Shown: positions 63,495 to 64,000 of the stretch, one piece after another
Layout of the letters: each line of letters starts with the position of its first letter
Position numbering within the stretch: position 1 is the stretch's first letter
Assembly (NCBI RefSeq): GCF_030246845.1
Contig: NZ_CP126889.1
Location: forward strand, 868,001-932,000
DNA: 64,000 nt
Direction of reading: 5' to 3'
DNA from: Enhydrobacter sp.
Lineage (GTDB): Bacteria > Pseudomonadota > Alphaproteobacteria > Reyranellales > Reyranellaceae
Translations under genes and position numbers: made by a program
Notes under the pieces: generated by a model
What the model was told of the DNA's origin: nothing
Databases searched by the model: none
The model's input: the letters and a program-made list of their open reading frames with translations, nothing else

Positions 63495-64000
63495 ATGGAT
63501 GCCGGATTCGTGACCGATTGGCTCAATCTCGTGTTGCGCTGGGCCCACATGATCGTGGGCATCGCCTGGATCGGCGCCTCCTTCTATTTCATCTGGCTCG
63601 ACAACCATCTGCGTGAGCCTCTCGATCCCGCCGATGCAGCCAAGGGGATTGGCGGCGAGGTCTGGGCCGTCCATGGCGGCGGCTTCTATACCGCGAAGAA
63701 GTTCACACTGGCGCCGGAGCGCCTGCCGCCCGAGCTGCACTGGTTCAAATGGGAAGCCTATACGACACTGATCACCGGCTTCCTGCTGCTCTGCCTCGTC
63801 TACTACTACGGCGCGCAGGTGGCGCTCATCGATCCCGCGGTGATGGCGCTCGACCCATCCGAGGCAATCGCCATCGGCCTCGCATTTCTGGTGGCCGGCT
63901 GGCTGGTCTACGACGCGCTGTGCCGCTCCCCCCTGGGCGACGACGAGGCCGTGCTGGGCGGCCTGCTCGCCCTTCTCTGCATCGTCGCCGCCTGGGTGCT
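63495..64000 (+). CDS. puuD: Membrane urate hydroxylase PuuD, 3' end cut off
   Basis: The first 168 codons of a membrane protein that runs off the window. [20 protein letters not shown], the following [14 protein letters not shown] and [16 protein letters not shown] are the N-terminal helices of bacterial PuuD, which oxidises urate to 5-hydroxyisourate and normally has a C-terminal cytochrome c domain (beyond the edge). The ATG at 63495 follows GAGAGGGA. Divergent from malate synthase, it suggests purine breakdown feeding glyoxylate into malate. Confidence 0.87.
   Translation, partial: MDAGFVTDWLNLVLRWAHMIVGIAWIGASFYFIWLDNHLREPLDPADAAKGIGGEVWAVHGGGFYTAKKFTLAPERLPPELHWFKWEAYTTLITGFLLLCLVYYYGAQVALIDPAVMALDPSEAIAIGLAFLVAGWLVYDALCRSPLGDDEAVLGGLLALLCIVAAWV

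Overview
The window is 64 kb of GC-rich, densely packed bacterial chromosome. The gene families point to an aerobic, heterotrophic alphaproteobacterium: ETF-ubiquinone oxidoreductase next to a TPR protein and ispE, COX15-type haem A synthase, CoA-acylating methylmalonate-semialdehyde dehydrogenase, urate hydroxylase PuuD, and abundant LLM-flavoprotein, acyl-CoA dehydrogenase and amidohydrolase paralogues. A Reyranella- or Rhodospirillales-like soil or water organism would fit, but this is inference from gene content; there is no rRNA or marker phylogeny here. I see no tRNA, rRNA, CRISPR array, prophage, transposase or origin. No non-coding stretch exceeds 300 bases except 36321-36659, which holds a decayed glutathione S-transferase gene.

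Layout. 1-12 kb: an MHS-type MFS transporter (cut by the window edge), two LLM flavin/F420-type oxidoreductases, a run of four envelope or periplasmic proteins (coiled-coil/Sel1-like membrane protein, TAXI-type binding protein, TagO/VasI-like protein, periplasmic DsrE-like protein), a two-module VOC protein, a TfdA/TauD dioxygenase, an internally deleted LLM pseudogene, a Ddn-type reductase and a feruloyl-CoA-synthase-like ligase. 12-18 kb: a complete five-gene branched-chain/aromatic-acid type ABC importer, divergent from the ligase, followed by an acyl-CoA dehydrogenase. 18-22 kb: a self-contained TetR-HlyD-ABC ATPase-ABC-2 permease exporter with a palindromic operator and an intergenic palindrome inside the operon. 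22-34 kb: assorted catabolic enzymes (SDR, enol-lactonase-like hydrolase, acyl-CoA dehydrogenase, epoxide-hydrolase-like protein, beta-hydroxyacid dehydrogenase, N-acyl-D-amino-acid deacylase family), an ArsR-SRPBCC pair with twin operators, and a CBS-containing ClC chloride channel.

34-44 kb: MarR and TetR regulators, a membrane desaturase, mmsA, a GMC oxidoreductase, an amidohydrolase, a stand-alone Lrp/AsnC effector domain, an RhlE-type RNA helicase, a cupin and a methyltransferase. 44-57 kb: a 1166-residue iron-sulfur flavoprotein that looks like an NfnB-NfnA fusion, divergent from haem A synthase; a Sel1/peptidoglycan-binding protein; ispE, a TPR protein and ETF-QO in one tight block; a MetX-like acyltransferase/hydrolase and a family-4-like uracil-DNA glycosylase. 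57-64 kb: a methanethiol-oxidase/selenium-binding protein with a small polytopic membrane protein, a GNAT acetyltransferase, ketopantoate reductase, an acyl-CoA ligase, malate synthase A and the start of puuD.

How it fits together. Acyl-CoA dehydrogenases and other ETF-linked enzymes would feed electrons into the quinone pool through ETF-QO. Ligase, hydrolase and dehydrogenase genes suggest catabolism of aromatic, branched and organic acids. Malate synthase beside puuD would capture glyoxylate from purine breakdown. Scattered inverted repeats built on a GTCATCCCGAGCGCAGCGAA-like arm form a dispersed intergenic repeat family. No clearly new defence or mobile system is visible; the most unusual loci are the fused Nfn-like flavoprotein, the 3.4-6.9 kb envelope cluster and the SBP56-membrane protein pair.
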